Positions 20,585 through 22,263 of a stretch of DNA of 22,263 nucleotides are shown here, one piece after another. The notes below the pieces were generated by a model. The model did no database searches. It saw only the letters and a program-made list of their open reading frames with translations, and was not told the DNA's origin. The stretch is taken from NCBI GenBank assembly GCA_045113695.1, contig JBGUJG010000062.1, positions 1-22,263 of the forward strand. Reading direction: 5' to 3'. Position 1 is the stretch's first letter; each line of letters opens with the position of its first letter. Source of the stretch: UBA4246 sp045113695 (lineage in GTDB: Bacteria > Bacillota > Clostridia > Christensenellales > Aristaeellaceae). Both the position numbers and the translations under genes were made by a program.

Positions 20585-22096
20585 ATGGAATTAAAACAGT
20601 TGAAGAGCGGTTCCGATATCCGCGGCACCGCGTACGGCGAAGACGCCGTATTGACCGCTGACATTGTTTCCCGTTTTGCGGCGGCTTTTGCAAAGTGGCG
20701 CAGCGATGAAGGCGCGCCGCTGCGCTCGGTGGCCATCGGCCGGGATTCCCGGGTCACCGGGGAAGCCCTTCTGAACGCGGCGGCCGACGGCCTGCGCGCC
20801 ATGGGCGTCAACGTGATGGACTTCGGCCTGTGCACGACGCCCGCCATGTTCATGTGCCTGATTACCGAGGGCTTCCAGCCGGACGCTGCCCTGATGATCA
20901 CCGCCAGCCACCAGCCGATGGAAAAGAACGGCATCAAGTTCATCCTGCCCCACGGGGGGCTGAGCGGCAAAGAACTGGACGAGGTCATTGCCCGGGCGGA
21001 AAGCATCGAGCTTTCCCCGGTGCTGACCGGCGCCCTGGTCAAGCGGGATTTCCTGCCCTCCTACAAGGAGTTTTTGGCCGGCCGCATCCGCGAGGCCCTC
21101 GGGGCCGGGATCGCTAAGCCCCTGCTGGGCCTGCATGTGATCGTGGACGCCGGCAACGGCGCGGGCGGCTTCTATGCCGACATGCTGGAAGAGCTCGGCG
21201 CCTGGGTGGAGGGCAGCCAGTTCCTGGAGCCGGACGGCACCTTCCCCAACCATATCCCCAACCCGGAGAACGCCGAAGCCATGGCTTCGATCAGCGGCGC
21301 GGTCAAGAAATTCGGGGCGGACATGGGCGTCATCTTCGATACCGACTGCGACCGCGCGGCCATCGTCGACCACGCGGGGCGGGAGATCAACCGCAACCGG
21401 CTGATCGCCATGATCTCGGCCATCCTGCTGAACCGCCAGCCCGGCGGCACCATCGTGACGGACTCCGTCACCTCTTCCGGCCTGGCCCGCTTTATCGCCG
21501 AGTGGGGCGGCGTCCATTACCGCTTCAAGCGCGGCTACCGCAACGTCATCGACGAAGCGATCCGCCTGAACGAGGCCGGGGTGGACTGCCCGCTGGCCAT
21601 TGAAACCAGCGGCCACGCGGCCCTTCGCGAAAACCATTTCCTGGACGACGGCATGTATCTGGCGACTGTCCTGATCGCCGAGGCCATGCGCCTGAAGCAG
21701 GAAGGCAAGGAGCTTTCCTACCTGATCGCCGACCTGCAGGAGCCGATGGAGAGCGTGGAGATCCGCCTGCCCCTGTCTTCCGACGACAACGCTTACCTGG
21801 CGCACCGGATCATTGACAAGGTGATGGATTACGCGACCTTCGCCCGCGGCTGGCATATCGCGCCGGACAACCGGGAAGGCATCCGCATCAATTTTGACCT
21901 GAACGGCGGCCTGGAGAACGGCTGGTTCCTGCTGCGCCTGTCCGTGCATGACCCGGTGATGCCGCTCAACATCGAGAGCGACGTCGAAGGCGGCGTCCTG
22001 CAGATGGCCCAGGGCCTCTACCAGGTGCTGGAGGACGAAGAAGGCGTCGATCTGACGGCACTGAAAGACTTTATCAAAGTGAGGAGTGAGGAGTGA
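20585..22096 (+). CDS. Alpha-D-phosphohexomutase family protein (phosphomannomutase/phosphoglucomutase-like), atypical
   Basis: 503 aa sugar-phosphate mutase fold. Domain 1 has SGSDIRGTAYGED (8-20) and the phosphoserine loop ITASHQPMEKNG, with S108 in place and Gln where most members have Asn (SHNP). The metal loop is FDTDCDR (251-257). The sugar loop is IETSGHAALRE. The C-terminal RxSGTEP phosphate loop of GlmM is missing; the domain instead has APDNREGIRINFD...GWFLLRLSVHDPVMPLNIES, as in a less studied branch of the superfamily. Substrate therefore uncertain (mannose, glucose or glucosamine phosphate). AAGGAGG is seven bases before the ATG. The final codons and stop (VRSEE) are encoded by a GTGAGGAGT repeat that continues downstream. 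Confidence 0.86.
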   Translation: MELKQLKSGSDIRGTAYGEDAVLTADIVSRFAAAFAKWRSDEGAPLRSVAIGRDSRVTGEALLNAAADGLRAMGVNVMDFGLCTTPAMFMCLITEGFQPDAALMITASHQPMEKNGIKFILPHGGLSGKELDEVIARAESIELSPVLTGALVKRDFLPSYKEFLAGRIREALGAGIAKPLLGLHVIVDAGNGAGGFYADMLEELGAWVEGSQFLEPDGTFPNHIPNPENAEAMASISGAVKKFGADMGVIFDTDCDRAAIVDHAGREINRNRLIAMISAILLNRQPGGTIVTDSVTSSGLARFIAEWGGVHYRFKRGYRNVIDEAIRLNEAGVDCPLAIETSGHAALRENHFLDDGMYLATVLIAEAMRLKQEGKELSYLIADLQEPMESVEIRLPLSSDDNAYLAHRIIDKVMDYATFARGWHIAPDNREGIRINFDLNGGLENGWFLLRLSVHDPVMPLNIESDVEGGVLQMAQGLYQVLEDEEGVDLTALKDFIKVRSEE

Positions 22097-22263
22097 CCGC
22101 TTCCTTCGGCCGCCGCAGCGGCGGCCCCTGGCCTGCCACTGAGTGAGGAGTGGACGCTCACTGCGTTCGCTCAGTGAGGAGTGAGGAGTGACCGTTCGCT
22201 CCGCTCACTTAGTGAGGAGTTAATAGTTAATGAACCAATTTCAACTCCTCACTCCTCACTCCT
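22078..22263. repeat. GTGAGGAGT-type direct and inverted repeats
   Basis: The unit GTGAGGAGT recurs at 22080-22096, 22143-22151, about 22174-22190 and 22212-22220. The reverse form ACTCCTCAC appears twice at the window end (22244-22263). Between them are CTCACTG/CAGTGAG hairpins with CGTTCG-type loops. The array starts inside the mutase gene and is cut by the window edge. Unit length and spacing are irregular, so this is not a CRISPR array; an intergenic mosaic repeat is more likely. Confidence 0.75.

Noticed and set aside
20591..21949. Minus-strand open frame of 452 codons
   Set aside because: Antisense to the phosphohexomutase, which has clear active-site motifs.
22078..22263. CRISPR array or tandem satellite
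   Set aside because: Repeat units are about nine bases, spacing is irregular, both orientations occur and no cas genes are seen.

Overview
The window looks like a chromosomal segment of a GC-rich Bacillota (class Clostridia), probably an uncultured gut or rumen lineage. The signs are strong GGAGG-type ribosome binding sites, a CUT1 sugar importer of the LplB/LplC type, a glmS-class ribozyme, and genes typical of Clostridia (DUF3592, DUF1294, DUF2461, DUF4258/YgiT). This taxonomic call is inference from gene content.

Layout. 1-200: a dense run of stem-loops. 201-5950 (minus strand): a sugar-uptake cluster of two permeases, a solute-binding protein and a cytoplasmic GH5 glycosidase. It has no ATPase gene. 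Copies of a GAAACGTTTT operator sit at both of its promoters, so one LacI-family repressor probably controls it. 6137-8867 (plus): a DUF3592 membrane protein and an ABC1/UbiB-type kinase-like protein. 9055-11993: a regulator-rich locus with two paralogous XRE-type HTH proteins on opposite strands, an NTF2-like protein, a TetR regulator and a small unknown protein. Two overlapping divergent promoters with a shared palindrome drive it. 12493-14173 (plus): an unknown polytopic membrane protein and a secreted SH3-domain protein.

14187-17530 (plus) is the most interesting part. A consensus promoter is followed by a leader holding a recognisable glmS ribozyme (cleavage predicted between 14322 and 14323). 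Downstream is not glmS but a tightly coupled operon of nagB, a stand-alone GlmU-like left-handed beta-helix acetyltransferase, and glmM, closed by a strong terminator. The set reads as a biosynthetic route from fructose-6-P plus ammonia to GlcN6P, GlcN1P and GlcNAc1P. NagB would run in the aminating direction in place of GlmS, and the ribozyme would provide feedback by GlcN6P. Whether glmS is absent from the genome cannot be seen here.

17590-18777 (minus): a patatin-like lipase and a DUF1294 membrane protein. 19102-19639 (plus): an AT-rich DUF4258/YgiT-type zinc-finger pair, probably a toxin-antitoxin module, ending in its own terminator. 19838-22096 (plus): a DUF2461 protein started at TTG and an atypical phosphohexomutase. 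The last codons of that mutase are made of a GTGAGGAGT-type repeat that continues to the window end. No tRNA, rRNA, CRISPR array or transposase was seen.
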